Counted from the first letter of the stretch, positions 9,314 to 18,498 are shown. The stretch is 64,000 nucleotides of DNA from Sphingomonas suaedae (GCF_007833215.1 NZ_CP042239.1:496001-560000); one strand, 5' to 3'. Numbers and translations are program-made. The notes: generated by a model not told the origin, from the letters alone.

Positions 9314-10176
9314 CGATGGCGCGCGCCTATGGCCTGACGATCGACAGCGCGATTCCGCTGCCCGGCCTGCCACAGGCGGCGGCCGGTAGCGTGGCCGATA
9401 TCGCGATCCGGCTCGGCGCGCCCGATACGGGAAAGGCGCATTCGGCCCTGACGCTCGATGTCACCGGGGTCGCGCGATTCGTCATCGCCGATGGCCGCGA
9501 GATCCGTGTCAGCCCGGATCCCGGCGCTGCGCCGCAGACGGTTCGGCTGTTCCTGATGGGGTCGGCAATGGGTGCCTTGCTGCAACAGCGCGGGCTGCTG
9601 GTTCTTCACGGCAATGCCATCCGGATCGGCGATTCCTGCATGGTCTGTATCGGTGCATCGGGAGCGGGAAAGTCGACACTCGCCGCTGGCTTTGCCCAGC
9701 GCGGCCATGCACCGCTGGCCGACGATGTCGTCGCGGTAACGCAGGACGGTTTGGCATTGCCCGGCTTGCCGCGCATCCGCTTGTGGCGCGACGCCGCTGT
9801 GCGACTGGGGCACGACATTGCAACGCTGGCGCGCGTGCGTCCCGAATTCGATAAGTTTGAACTCGCGGCCGCAACCGATCCGCATCCGCTGCCGATCCGC
9901 TGGATCCACGCGATCGAAGTCACGCCGGGCGCCGCTCTGTCCACGCGTCGGATCGATGGCGCGACGCGCATCCAGCTGCTCCGCAACCACAGCTATCGGC
10001 CGCAATTCATCGCGCGGACGATGGGCGAGGCGGCCCATTTCGCGCGCACGGCGGCGCTTGCCGCACAGGTCGCGATGTATCGCACGGTTCGTCCCGACGC
10101 GGGTGACACGCTGACGGCGATGATCGAGACGTTGCTTTCCACCGCAGATCAAGGGACAGGTTCGCGATGCGCGTGA
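9310..10176 (+). CDS. HprK-related serine kinase-like protein
   Basis: The 288-residue protein carries a Walker A P-loop, GASGAGKS, at about residues 115-122, followed by LADDVVAV with the acidic residues typical of the HPr kinase C-terminal fold. It lacks the long N-terminal domain of true HprK. HprK-like kinases of this size occur in some lasso-peptide clusters, where they phosphorylate the precursor C-terminus (paeninodin type). It starts by ATGA overlap with the synthetase and overlaps the ABC gene by 10 bases, so the three are co-translated. The phosphate acceptor here is unknown. Confidence 0.8.
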   Translation: MTMARAYGLTIDSAIPLPGLPQAAAGSVADIAIRLGAPDTGKAHSALTLDVTGVARFVIADGREIRVSPDPGAAPQTVRLFLMGSAMGALLQQRGLLVLHGNAIRIGDSCMVCIGASGAGKSTLAAGFAQRGHAPLADDVVAVTQDGLALPGLPRIRLWRDAAVRLGHDIATLARVRPEFDKFELAAATDPHPLPIRWIHAIEVTPGAALSTRRIDGATRIQLLRNHSYRPQFIARTMGEAAHFARTAALAAQVAMYRTVRPDAGDTLTAMIETLLSTADQGTGSRCA

Positions 10177-11876
10177 TCGAGGCTTCGGCGCTTCGCGCGG
10201 CATTGGGCGAATTGCGCCACGGCCTGATCGGTGTTGCCGGACTCAGCGCAGGGATCAACCTGCTGACGCTGACAGGTTCGATCTACATGCTCGTTGTGTA
10301 CGACAGGGTGTTGCCCGGGCGCAGCCTGCCAACGCTTATTTCGGTGTTCCTGATCGCCGCGATCGCGTTTGCGTTTCTGGGTGCGTTCGATGTGCTGCGC
10401 GCGCGGATGCTTGGCGATGTTGCCGCATCGCTCGACCGCGACCTGGGCGTGCGCGCGCAGGAAGCCGAGTTGCGGCTCGCGCTCGAAAAGCCGCAGCAGT
10501 TCGAGCAGGCCAGCCCGGTCCGCGACCTCGACCAGATTCGCGGCTTCATCGCCGGACCCGGGCCTGCTGCGATCATCGATTTGCCGTGGATCGTGGTGTT
10601 CATCGTCATCCTCGCGCTGGTGCATCCCTGGCTTGGCATCGTTACGTTCGTCGGCGGGCTTGTTGCCGCAGCGCTCGCATGGACCGCCGAGCGGGTCGGC
10701 CGCGGCCATGTCGCGGCGCTCGCGCAGGCGGCTTCACGACGCCGCGCCATAGGTGCGCGCCGGGTGCGCCATGCCGAACTTATTTCGGTTCTCGGGATGC
10801 GCGCGCCGACCCGGACGCAGTGGGAAACCGAACATCAGGCGATGCTGCACCAGCAGACGCAGCTGACCGCCAGCAGCACGATCCTTTCCGGCATCAGCCG
10901 CATTTTCCGCATGTTCCTGCAATCGGCGGTGCTGACTGTCGGCGCGATTCTGGTGATCGAGGGCAAGGCGACCGGCGGGGTGATCATCGCCAGCTCGATC
11001 CTGTCGGCGCGCGCGCTGGCGCCTGTCGATCAGGCGATCGCCAACTGGCGCGGCTTCGTCGCGATGCGCGAAAGCTGGGCGCAGCTTTCCAGGTCGATCG
11101 CACTTACGCCCGAAGCGGCGGTCGATCGCACCGCACTCCCCCCGCCACGCGCGACGCTCAGCGTCGAACGCGTGGCGCTCGTCCCGCCCGGATCGGACCG
11201 CGTGGTCGTCAACGATGCCGCGCTGCGTGCAAATGCCGGACAATTATTGGGAATTGTCGGTCCCAGCGGTTCGGGAAAATCCGCGCTCGTTCGCGCGATC
11301 GTGGGTGCGTGGCGGCCTGCGCGCGGCACCATCCGGCTCGACGGCGCCGCGCTCGATCAGTGGGACAGCGAGGCGCTCGGGCGGCATATCGGCTATCTTC
11401 CGCAATCGGTCGAGCTCTTCGCGGGAACGGTCGCTGCGAACATCGCGCGATTTCGCGAAGACGCGACGTCTGAGGGGATTGTCGCGGCTGCGCAGGCGGC
11501 GGGATCGCACGAACTGATCCTTCAGCTGCCGCAAGGGTATGAAACGCAGGTCGGCGAGGATGGGCGCAACCTGTCCGCCGGGCAGCGTCAGCGCATCGGA
11601 CTGGCCCGCGCGCTGTTCGGCGACCCGTTTCTGGTGGTCCTCGACGAACCCAATTCGAACCTCGACATGGAGGGGGACGCGGCGCTTGTCGAGGCGGTGA
11701 CGGCGGTGCGCGCGCGCGGCGGCATCGCGGTCGTCGTCGCGCATCGTGCCGCGATCCTGGATCAGGCCGATCTGCTGTTGGTGATGCGCAGCGGCGGAGT
11801 GCAGGCATTTGGTCCGCGCGCCGAAGTGATCGATCGCCTGCGTCCTGTCGCTCCGTTGCGCGAGCGTTCGGTATGA
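10167..11876 (+). CDS. Type I secretion system permease/ATPase (PrtD-like)
   Basis: The 569-residue fused ABC exporter has about six membrane segments in its first 300 residues. An ATPase domain follows with Walker A GPSGSGKS (about residue 365), Q-loop YLPQS, signature LSAGQRQR and Walker B FLVVLDEP. Its length and the lack of an N-terminal C39 peptidase place it with PrtD/AprD exporters of uncleaved substrates. The downstream HlyD protein is its natural partner, and an outer-membrane TolC partner is not in the window. Candidate cargo is either the giant repeat protein at 1-6051 or a product of the upstream modifying enzymes. Confidence 0.92.
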   Translation: MRVIEASALRAALGELRHGLIGVAGLSAGINLLTLTGSIYMLVVYDRVLPGRSLPTLISVFLIAAIAFAFLGAFDVLRARMLGDVAASLDRDLGVRAQEAELRLALEKPQQFEQASPVRDLDQIRGFIAGPGPAAIIDLPWIVVFIVILALVHPWLGIVTFVGGLVAAALAWTAERVGRGHVAALAQAASRRRAIGARRVRHAELISVLGMRAPTRTQWETEHQAMLHQQTQLTASSTILSGISRIFRMFLQSAVLTVGAILVIEGKATGGVIIASSILSARALAPVDQAIANWRGFVAMRESWAQLSRSIALTPEAAVDRTALPPPRATLSVERVALVPPGSDRVVVNDAALRANAGQLLGIVGPSGSGKSALVRAIVGAWRPARGTIRLDGAALDQWDSEALGRHIGYLPQSVELFAGTVAANIARFREDATSEGIVAAAQAAGSHELILQLPQGYETQVGEDGRNLSAGQRQRIGLARALFGDPFLVVLDEPNSNLDMEGDAALVEAVTAVRARGGIAVVVAHRAAILDQADLLLVMRSGGVQAFGPRAEVIDRLRPVAPLRERSV

Positions 11877-13171
11877 CGGCAGTATCGCCCGGCCCGCATC
11901 CGCGTGAGCAGCTCACGCGACGGGTGCGTCTCGCCGCGATCCTGCTGGGCGGCTTCGTCGTGTTGGTTTTGCTGATGAGCACGGTGCTGCGCGTCGAGGG
12001 CGCGGTGGTCGGTTCGGGCGAAGTGACCGTCGAATCGGGGGTGAAGGTGATCAGCCACGCCGGCGGCGGCGTGCTGGCAAAGGTATTGGTGCGCAACGGC
12101 GACCATGTTCGTGCCGGTCAGCCGCTTCTGCAGCTCGACACCGATGTCACCACGGTCGGATCGTCGAGTGCGGAAACGGGCTATCTCGAACTCGTGGCAC
12201 GCCGTGCGCGGCTCGGGGCGGAACGCGACGGCCGCTCCACGATCGCGTTCCCGCCGGTCCTGTCGAGCGAAGCAGGCGCCGCGTATCGCGCGCGCGAGCG
12301 ACGCAATTTCGAGCTTGGCCGCCGCGAGCGCGCGAGCAACCGCAAGCTGCTGGGCGAACGGATTGCGCAATATGAGCAGGAAATTGCGGGCTATCGCGCG
12401 CAGATCGATGCGATTGACGGCCAGATGAAACTGATCGGGCCCGAGCTCGAAGGTGTCCGCAAACTCTATGCCCAGAAACTGATCACCGTATCGCGGATGA
12501 ACGAACTGGAGCGGACTGCGGTCCAGCTGCAAGGCACGCGAGCGTCGCTGGAATCGCAGATCGCCAGGGCGCGCGCACATATTGCCGAGACGCAGGAGCA
12601 GATGGTGGCTATCGATGAGTCGCGCCGCACCGATGCTGCCGCCGAACTCGCGCAGATCGCGCCGCAGCTCAACGATCAGGAAGTTCGCCGTGCCAGCGCG
12701 CAGGATCAGCTGCACCGCTCGGTCATCCGCGCGCCCCAGAACGGGGTGATCGACAAGCTGGCCTATACGGCCATCGGCAGTGCCATTCCCGCCGGCCAGC
12801 CGATCCTTGAGCTGGTACCCGATCGCGATACGCTGATCGTCGAGGCGCATATCCGGCCGCAGGATGTCGATCAGCTGCGCATCGGCCAGTCGGCCCGAAT
12901 CAGCTTCTCCGGGCTGGATCTTCAGACCACGCCCGAGCTTCCGGGAACGGTGGCGTTCATATCCCCCGATCTGACCCGGGACAGCCAGACCGGCGCCAGC
13001 TTCTATCGCATCCGCGTCGCGCTGCGCGGCGATGCGCTCGATCGCAACCGCATCGCACTCAAGGCCGGCATGCCCGCGGAGATTTTTGTCGTCACCGGGA
13101 GCCGCTCGATTTTGTCCTATCTGCTCAAGCCGCTGGCAGATCAGGTTTCGCGTGCATTTCGCGAAGGATGA
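11873..13171 (+). CDS. HlyD-family type I secretion periplasmic adaptor
   Basis: The 432-residue membrane-fusion protein has one N-terminal membrane segment (about residues 20-40). A biotinyl-lipoyl half-domain follows (KVISHAGGGVLAKVLVRNGD), then a long coiled coil (about 110-270), then the second lipoyl half and beta-barrel with APQNGVIDKLAYTAIG. It overlaps the ABC gene by ATGA. It would bridge the inner-membrane ATPase to TolC. The ABC plus HlyD pair without a cognate substrate immediately downstream is normal for PrtDE-type modules. Confidence 0.92.
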   Translation: MTAVSPGPHPREQLTRRVRLAAILLGGFVVLVLLMSTVLRVEGAVVGSGEVTVESGVKVISHAGGGVLAKVLVRNGDHVRAGQPLLQLDTDVTTVGSSSAETGYLELVARRARLGAERDGRSTIAFPPVLSSEAGAAYRARERRNFELGRRERASNRKLLGERIAQYEQEIAGYRAQIDAIDGQMKLIGPELEGVRKLYAQKLITVSRMNELERTAVQLQGTRASLESQIARARAHIAETQEQMVAIDESRRTDAAAELAQIAPQLNDQEVRRASAQDQLHRSVIRAPQNGVIDKLAYTAIGSAIPAGQPILELVPDRDTLIVEAHIRPQDVDQLRIGQSARISFSGLDLQTTPELPGTVAFISPDLTRDSQTGASFYRIRVALRGDALDRNRIALKAGMPAEIFVVTGSRSILSYLLKPLADQVSRAFREG

Positions 13172-13673
13172 TATTCAGGGGGGCGTGGCTATTCATTGAT
13201 ACCCGAATTCGTTGGAGGGATATCGGCCGGGGGGCATCGTTCAGGGCGGGATGAACCCTGCCTTCGCGCGCGCGAGCGACGCGCGCTCACAGCATTTGAA
13301 ATCGCGACGGTCGGCGACCAGTTCACCTGCAGCGGCGTTGCAGCGATCGACGAGGATTTAAGGACGCGCCATAAAGTCGAACGCCTTCATCCTCTCACGT
13401 GAACCTGCTTTTGCTGCGTCGGCACCAGTTGCACTCGATTATCTAATTTCGATGTAGCGCCACATCATGACGCATTGACGATAGTCGACCGGGCGACAGG
13501 TCCAGTGTGCGTCGCAAATCTCGCATGTTGCAGCTTTTTTTCAACGCGGCCGGGCTTCAAGTTTATGAATATTCCAATTAGAACAAAGCGCTGCTCGACT
13601 TTCTTGTGCAGGTGCAAGTGCGGTCCGCTCGATTACATGCAACTTACTTGATCAAACTCTTTCATTCGATACA
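13172..13673. other. 502-base gap without a convincing gene
   Basis: I see no supported gene in this stretch. A TTG-initiated ORF at 13196-13402 lacks a ribosome site and protein character. The right half (about 13430-13670) is clearly more AT-rich than its surroundings, and it must hold the promoter of the 13674-16940 operon. A short CAGGG/CCCTG hairpin near 13242-13260 is the only dyad noted after the HlyD gene. Confidence 0.5.
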
Positions 13674-14186
13674 ATGCGCGGTTTGAAATTGGCGAAAGCT
13701 AGAGGCATGAGAGCATTCGATTGTTCGACCATTGGCTCGATCGCGCTTTTTCTCGGCGCGATTCCCGCAAACATCATTGTAATCGATCCTGCTCCTGCAC
13801 GGGCAGATGCGACCGTGGATTCGGATTCAAAAGAGGACGCTGAGTCCGCGGCGCTCAGTTTTGTCACGCGCTTTGAGGAAGGAGATCCGGGTGAAATCTA
13901 TGACGAGGAATTGAGCCCGAGCTTCAAAGCTCTTACTGCACGGCAGAACTTCGTGCAGCAGAGCGGATTCTTACGGTTGCAGAGTGGTGGGCGCGCTCTC
14001 GCACGAGAACTGATCGGGTCCCAACCTTTTACCCAGACGCCTACGGGGCAGGTTGGCACTTTTTATTACATTCGGTTTCGCACTCGGCATCCCAACGGGC
14101 TGGTATATCAAGACGTCTATCTTGAGCGAGTGGATTCCGCGTGGAAGATTGCTGGCTTTTATACCATCGCGGCGCCACAGCAATGA
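13674..14186 (+). CDS. Secreted DUF4019-like protein
   Basis: The 170-residue protein has an N-terminal hydrophobic leader ending near PARADA. An alternative ATG at 13707 shortens the leader. The rest resembles DUF4019: aromatic/acidic helices, then a beta-rich half with FYYIRFRTRHPNG and VYLERVDSAWKIAGFY. DUF4019 proteins are periplasmic and of unknown function. It overlaps the next gene by ATGA, so it starts a four-gene translationally coupled operon ending with a metallopeptidase-like gene. Base composition at its 5' end is less GC-rich than its neighbours. Confidence 0.7.
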   Translation: MRGLKLAKARGMRAFDCSTIGSIALFLGAIPANIIVIDPAPARADATVDSDSKEDAESAALSFVTRFEEGDPGEIYDEELSPSFKALTARQNFVQQSGFLRLQSGGRALARELIGSQPFTQTPTGQVGTFYYIRFRTRHPNGLVYQDVYLERVDSAWKIAGFYTIAAPQQ

Positions 14187-14821
14187 TACCGATGAGGGCT
14201 GCTGCGGCGACGTTGGCGCTTTTCTGTACGGTCACATTGATGCCGCAGGCGGGAGCGCAGGACGCCGCGCGGTCTTTCGGCCGATTACAAGATGCAATTG
14301 GCAAGTCGATGGCCGAACTTCCCGAGGATGAGCGCATAACGAAGATCTTTGAAGACGCGGTGGCGCTGCAGGCTGCATCGTCTCGATTGTCACCCGACGA
14401 TATCGGCGACTACGTGCGATCGCTGGACCATGATACCCAGCTGCTGGAGGCCGCGCTCGATTCGTCAGGGCCCGAACGAGACGCGATACTGGCGGACGTA
14501 GCTGAAGATCTCGAGATCAAGCGATCGGCTGGCAACGGCATGGGAGCCGGATCCAGTTTCCCCGGCCGTGTTTCAATTCGTGTGACCACGCGACGTGGTG
14601 TAGACGCCGTTCCCGGTTATGTTATCGGCCTTAATCCCATGCGCTGGCGAGGCCAGCAGCCGATGTTTCGATTGCCCATACTCAGCCCCGCGAGCGGCAG
14701 TGTCCCGCCCGGACGCTATGAAGTCATCGCACTGCGCGATGGGCGGCCGGTGGCGCGCGATATCGTACGCATCGGCCTCGCGGCCGAGGATACGATGGAA
14801 ATAGACCTGCCGGTACCATGA
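14183..14821 (+). CDS. Secreted hypothetical protein
   Basis: Start is the ATG overlapping the DUF4019 stop (14183), or ATG 14192 three codons later. A signal peptide with likely cleavage after AGA precedes QDAARSF. The mature part has a helical acidic half (about residues 30-130) and a beta-rich C-terminus with a GRYEVIALRDGRPVA hairpin resembling an Ig-like or carboxypeptidase-regulatory fold. I do not recognise a family. Tight coupling on both sides suggests it works in the envelope together with the membrane protein and peptidase that follow. Confidence 0.65.
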   Translation: MIPMRAAAATLALFCTVTLMPQAGAQDAARSFGRLQDAIGKSMAELPEDERITKIFEDAVALQAASSRLSPDDIGDYVRSLDHDTQLLEAALDSSGPERDAILADVAEDLEIKRSAGNGMGAGSSFPGRVSIRVTTRRGVDAVPGYVIGLNPMRWRGQQPMFRLPILSPASGSVPPGRYEVIALRDGRPVARDIVRIGLAAEDTMEIDLPVP

Positions 14822-15408
14822 CGGCGAGCGGGATGGATCTGACGCGCTTGCGCGCGACATGGACCGTGCTGCTGCAGGCCGCGACGTGGCTCGTGGCGCT
14901 CATCATGCTCTTCGTGCTGAAGCCTCCGCGTTTCACTCCTGCAGACGATGGCTTAATGTTTGTTCGGGCCGTTGAGTTCGTTGCGGCAATTGCGCTCGCG
15001 CTTGGCATGGTGGTCATTCACCGAAAGCGCCTGCGTCTGAAGACGCTCTGGACCGGTTGTGCTGTGGCGACGGTGGCGGCAGTGACCGCTCTGTTCGGCT
15101 ACGTCGCACTGGTCGCGCAATGGACGTGCGAATATGATGGACGCGGCCCTGTTGTCATTGGCAGCAAGATACTTGCCGAAGCGAAGCGCTATGCGGCCAC
15201 CCTATCCGATCCGGGATGCGAGGTTCTCATCCAGGACGCTGCGGGGGATACAGCCTCGGTCTGGCCGCAATATGAGATCGTGGCGCATCACCTGGCACTT
15301 ACCGGCTGCTTTATGGCGACCGTCCTACTTTTCGCGCTCGCCGCCCTGCTCGCCGTCGAGACCTTTCGCGCGGGAATGGGCGATGCAGAGGTTGGGGAAG
15401 GCGCATGA
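14818..15408 (+). CDS. Membrane protein of unknown function
   Basis: The 196-residue protein has four predicted membrane helices, at about residues 17-37, 48-66, 78-100 and 160-182. Between helices three and four lies a soluble loop of about 55 residues with two Cys (one in WTCEYDG, one in DPGCEVL), which could form a periplasmic disulfide. It is joined by ATGA overlaps to both neighbours. No family is recognised. Four helices with a Cys-containing loop would fit a membrane anchor or sensor for the coupled peptidase-like protein. Confidence 0.65.
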   Translation: MTASGMDLTRLRATWTVLLQAATWLVALIMLFVLKPPRFTPADDGLMFVRAVEFVAAIALALGMVVIHRKRLRLKTLWTGCAVATVAAVTALFGYVALVAQWTCEYDGRGPVVIGSKILAEAKRYAATLSDPGCEVLIQDAAGDTASVWPQYEIVAHHLALTGCFMATVLLFALAALLAVETFRAGMGDAEVGEGA

Positions 15409-16940
15409 ACTGGATGCGGACTGCGACAGCATTGATCGCATTGGCCCCGGTTGTTTCCTACGCAGTGCAAAAAGATACTCCCGCGGCCGAAAACGGACTG
15501 GCGGCGCGAGTCAGCGCCCACGCGCGCGCAGCGGCCGGGCGCTGGGGCGTCAATCCGACGGTCCGCATAGTGGAGGACGGCGCCAAACTTGAAGCGTTGG
15601 AGAACGGACGCATCGACGTGCCTATGGCAAAGCTCCGCGAACTGCTTTTGGGGATTCCCGACGTGCAGGCGGATGCTGTCATTGCTTGGCTGATGGCGCA
15701 CGAGGTCTGGCATCAAGTGCAGTTTCGTGATGGCTGGAAGCTGGTTGGCGCGAGCGATCGTGACAAGCGGCTCCGCGAATGCGCGGCAGACACCATGGGT
15801 GCCTACGCAGTGATGGACGCGAATCTGTCGACAAGGATCTCCACGCCCGACGAGCAGGCGATGCGCGAGCTTTCGGCGGCAATCTCTCAGATCATCGACG
15901 CGGCGGAGCGTCTTGAGACCGGAAATCTTGGCAGAGGCAATCACCCTGACGCCAATGCACGACGGGCCGCATTGCAAGCAGGCTTCGGGAGGGCCGTCCA
16001 GGAACGTGTGTACCAGCTGTCCAACGATCCCGGACGCGGGCTGCTCCGGGATCGCTTAGCCAAATTATATGATATCCGCGCGGGGGAAACGACCGGAGCT
16101 TGGTCGCTCCGGATGTGTGAATCTGTACTGCATTCAGGCAACGGCGTCGAAGATCTCGCAATCGGCACTCCGCAATTCAATTGGAACGAGTCGGGCGATC
16201 CACCGATCGTCGATTATCGAATCCCCTACCGCAATGTTGGGACCAACCCGATCAAGGTGACGATGCAAATCCGATCGGTCAGCGTGCCGCGACTAAGCCG
16301 CGAGGATCGCGGAAAATGGACTGTGGCTGATCTCAACAGCTACTCGTTCATTCTAAACGCCGATGCTAGCTATGACGTGGTCGGGCGGCTTCAATGGATT
16401 GCCACCGATGATGTGATGCCCAAATTGGTGTTCCCAAAGGCAGCGGAGAGCTATTTCGATGTTGTCCGGCTGGGTCCGGTCAATACCGGGGCGACCCCGA
16501 AACTGGTCAGCGCGCTTGGCCGGGAAGCAAGCGAACTCCAAGCAACCTTGTCCGCGTTATTCAATGCAGCTCCCGGCCGCTTCGGGGCAGTTTCGGCCAA
16601 TTGCGAGACCTATTCGAGCTTTCGAATGTGCGACCTCACGCTCGCGGTCGTCGGCGCTTCGAAGACACATGTCACCATCGACCAGGACGGCTCAAGTAAC
16701 GTTACGCTTGTTGTATATGGGGGCTCGTCCGAGATTGAGGCAGCCGCCGCCTACAGTCGTTTCCGAGGTTGGCTTCGTTCGATCTACCCTACGTTGGCCT
16801 TCGACGAGCGGTCGCGCCCGGAGGGGAGGGATGAGGTCAGTATGAAACCCGCTCCAACCGCAACCCTGACCCTATACAAGCGCAAGAAATCCTCCGGGGA
16901 TTTCGAAGTGATCGCGCTAATCAAGCCAGCCCTATTTTGA
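15405..16940 (+). CDS. Exported HEXXH zinc metallopeptidase-like protein
   Basis: The 511-residue protein has an N-terminal hydrophobic leader (residues 1-20). Residues 99-103 read HEVWH, a zinc HEXXH motif, followed by E125 in RLRECAADTMGAY, the ExxAD arrangement of the third ligand in gluzincins. The C-terminal two thirds (from about residue 230) look like beta-sandwich domains and match nothing I know. It closes the four-gene operon. Catalytic activity is likely from the motif but the substrate is unknown. The long unannotated C-terminus might bind the small secreted partners encoded upstream. Confidence 0.7.
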   Translation: MNWMRTATALIALAPVVSYAVQKDTPAAENGLAARVSAHARAAAGRWGVNPTVRIVEDGAKLEALENGRIDVPMAKLRELLLGIPDVQADAVIAWLMAHEVWHQVQFRDGWKLVGASDRDKRLRECAADTMGAYAVMDANLSTRISTPDEQAMRELSAAISQIIDAAERLETGNLGRGNHPDANARRAALQAGFGRAVQERVYQLSNDPGRGLLRDRLAKLYDIRAGETTGAWSLRMCESVLHSGNGVEDLAIGTPQFNWNESGDPPIVDYRIPYRNVGTNPIKVTMQIRSVSVPRLSREDRGKWTVADLNSYSFILNADASYDVVGRLQWIATDDVMPKLVFPKAAESYFDVVRLGPVNTGATPKLVSALGREASELQATLSALFNAAPGRFGAVSANCETYSSFRMCDLTLAVVGASKTHVTIDQDGSSNVTLVVYGGSSEIEAAAAYSRFRGWLRSIYPTLAFDERSRPEGRDEVSMKPAPTATLTLYKRKKSSGDFEVIALIKPALF

Positions 16941-16996
16941 GTGACAGGGCGTCGATCGCGTCACGCGAGCACCCGGCGGCCCGCAGCGCGAGCGCG

Positions 16997-17017
16997 GCAC
17001 GGTCACGGGGACCGTGC
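16997..17017. terminator. Hairpin after the metallopeptidase operon
   Basis: GCACGGTC-ACGGG-GACCGTGC gives an 8-bp perfect stem with a 5-base loop, 57 bases after the metallopeptidase stop, between convergent operons. No U-tract follows, so intrinsic termination is uncertain. Confidence 0.35.
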
Positions 17018-17191
17018 GGCATTCAGCGCATCATCACCCATACGTCAGCGCCCCCCGCAATGTCGCGAGAGACTTGCGACCTGAGACCCGGCGCCGCGCC
17101 CAATTGGCATATGGAGCAGAGATACAGCGCCAAGCGAAAGTGTTAGCAGGAGCCCTGCCGCTCGCATGGTGCTACCCACTCCGGCCCATCG

Positions 17192-17971
17192 TCATGTTCT
17201 TGCCCGTATTTGTCGGCGCGCCTCATCAGCGATGGGATGAAGGAGGTCCGCGGCGGCCATGCCACCGACAAGGCTATAGCCCATCCCATCGTCCGCCCAG
17301 GCATATCCGACGACGTCGCCTTCGCGATGCTGGGCCATCGGCGCATTTGCGTCGCGTCGTACCATGGGTCGCATCAGAATGGCGATGCGCCCGCCCTTTG
17401 CATCGTCGTACATGAACAGGCCCGCCGGCCCGTTCTGCGTGGCGACGACGCGACCGCCCATCAGCCGGTAACCGGAGTCCGACAGGTCCGGTAATGACAC
17501 CGGCTGCGCGAGGCGCTGCTCGACCCAGCGTACGAGCTTGTCGCTGTCCGCTGCGGAAATTTCGACCGGGCGCCCGCCGTCGGGACCGAAGACCGCATAG
17601 GCATAGGACGCCTCCCGGGCGAGCGCATCGATGCCGCCGGCGCGGCCCCCGTCCAGCCCGCGCAGCACCCAGCCGCCACCGCCGCCGGCAATGAGGAGGA
17701 GGCACGCCGCCGCCGCTGCCCGCCAACCAGTCCAGCTGGATTGGCGGCGTGACGCGATCAGATGGTGGAGAGTGAGCGCAGGCGGCACGGGTTCATCGGC
17801 AATGGGGCCGAGCGCCGCCCGAAGCGCCGCGCGATGGGTGCCGAACCGCGCAAAGCGGTCTGCCACCTCGGGATTTTTCTCGAGATAAGCTTCCACTTCC
17901 GCGCGGCGACCCTCGGACAGCGCGCCATCGACAAAGGCGTGAAGATCGTCTTCTGAGATCGGACGGCTCAT
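17192..17971 (-). CDS. Anti-sigma factor (membrane-anchored)
   Basis: The 259-residue protein starts by ATGA overlap with the ECF sigma gene. Its N-terminal 60 residues (DDLHAFVDGALSEGR) have the helical anti-sigma layout but lack the Hx3Cx2C zinc motif. One membrane helix lies at about residues 83-104. The C-terminal periplasmic region (about 105-259) is beta-rich and could sense stress or be proteolysed. Position and architecture indicate it restrains the sigma factor encoded at 17968-18498. Confidence 0.82.
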   Translation of the reverse strand: MSRPISEDDLHAFVDGALSEGRRAEVEAYLEKNPEVADRFARFGTHRAALRAALGPIADEPVPPALTLHHLIASRRQSSWTGWRAAAAACLLLIAGGGGGWVLRGLDGGRAGGIDALAREASYAYAVFGPDGGRPVEISAADSDKLVRWVEQRLAQPVSLPDLSDSGYRLMGGRVVATQNGPAGLFMYDDAKGGRIAILMRPMVRRDANAPMAQHREGDVVGYAWADDGMGYSLVGGMAAADLLHPIADEARRQIRART

Positions 17972-18498
17972 TTGACCCTCCTAAGCACAGTCCCAGTCGA
18001 CGCCAACCGGTCCGGTCGTTCTTCGAGGATCTGCGCCAACCGATGCCGGGCGCGCGAAAGCCGGGACATCACAGTGCCGATCGGAATATCTAGGATCGAC
18101 GCCGTCTCGGCATAGGAAAGATCCTCTACCGACACGAGCAGCAACACGCTGCGCTGGTCTTCGGGCAGCCCGGAAAGTGCGTCGACCACCGCCCGATGGT
18201 GCAGCCGGTGTTCTTGTGCGGGCGCTATGGCAATCGCGGCTTCGTCCATGTCGTCCACGGTGACATGGACTCCGCGACGGGCCGTCTGCTTCATCCGGTT
18301 GATCGCCAGATTGTGCAAGATGGTAAAGACCCATGTCCGCGCGTTGCCGTCAGCCCGGCGCTGGTGCCAGCGCCCGATCACGCGCTCAAGGCAATCCTGA
18401 ACGAGATCGTCCGCAGCGCTTTGATCGCGCAGCAGGCTGCGCGCATAGCGCCGCAGGGAGGGGATCAACGGTTCGACCAGGGTCATCATATCCTGCAC
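17968..18498 (-). CDS. ECF-type RNA polymerase sigma factor
   Basis: The 176-residue protein has region 2 (DDLVQDCLERVI, then ARTWVFTILHNLAINRM) and region 4 (LPEDQRSVLLLVSVEDLSYAETASILDIP in two adjoining stretches, then GTVMSRLSRARHRL), the normal size and layout of group 4 sigma factors. It is the third gene of a minus-strand operon starting with the DUF305 gene, with 24 bases between the propeller stop and its start. The operon promoter and the divergent hydrolase promoter share a GCGGGAATAA-N15-GTC element, which this sigma factor probably reads (inference). Confidence 0.92.
   Translation of the reverse strand: MQDMMTLVEPLIPSLRRYARSLLRDQSAADDLVQDCLERVIGRWHQRRADGNARTWVFTILHNLAINRMKQTARRGVHVTVDDMDEAAIAIAPAQEHRLHHRAVVDALSGLPEDQRSVLLLVSVEDLSYAETASILDIPIGTVMSRLSRARHRLAQILEERPDRLASTGTVLRRVK

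Noticed and set aside
13196..13402. 68-codon ORF after the HlyD gene
   Set aside because: TTG start without a ribosome site and no recognisable features; not supported as a gene or RiPP precursor.
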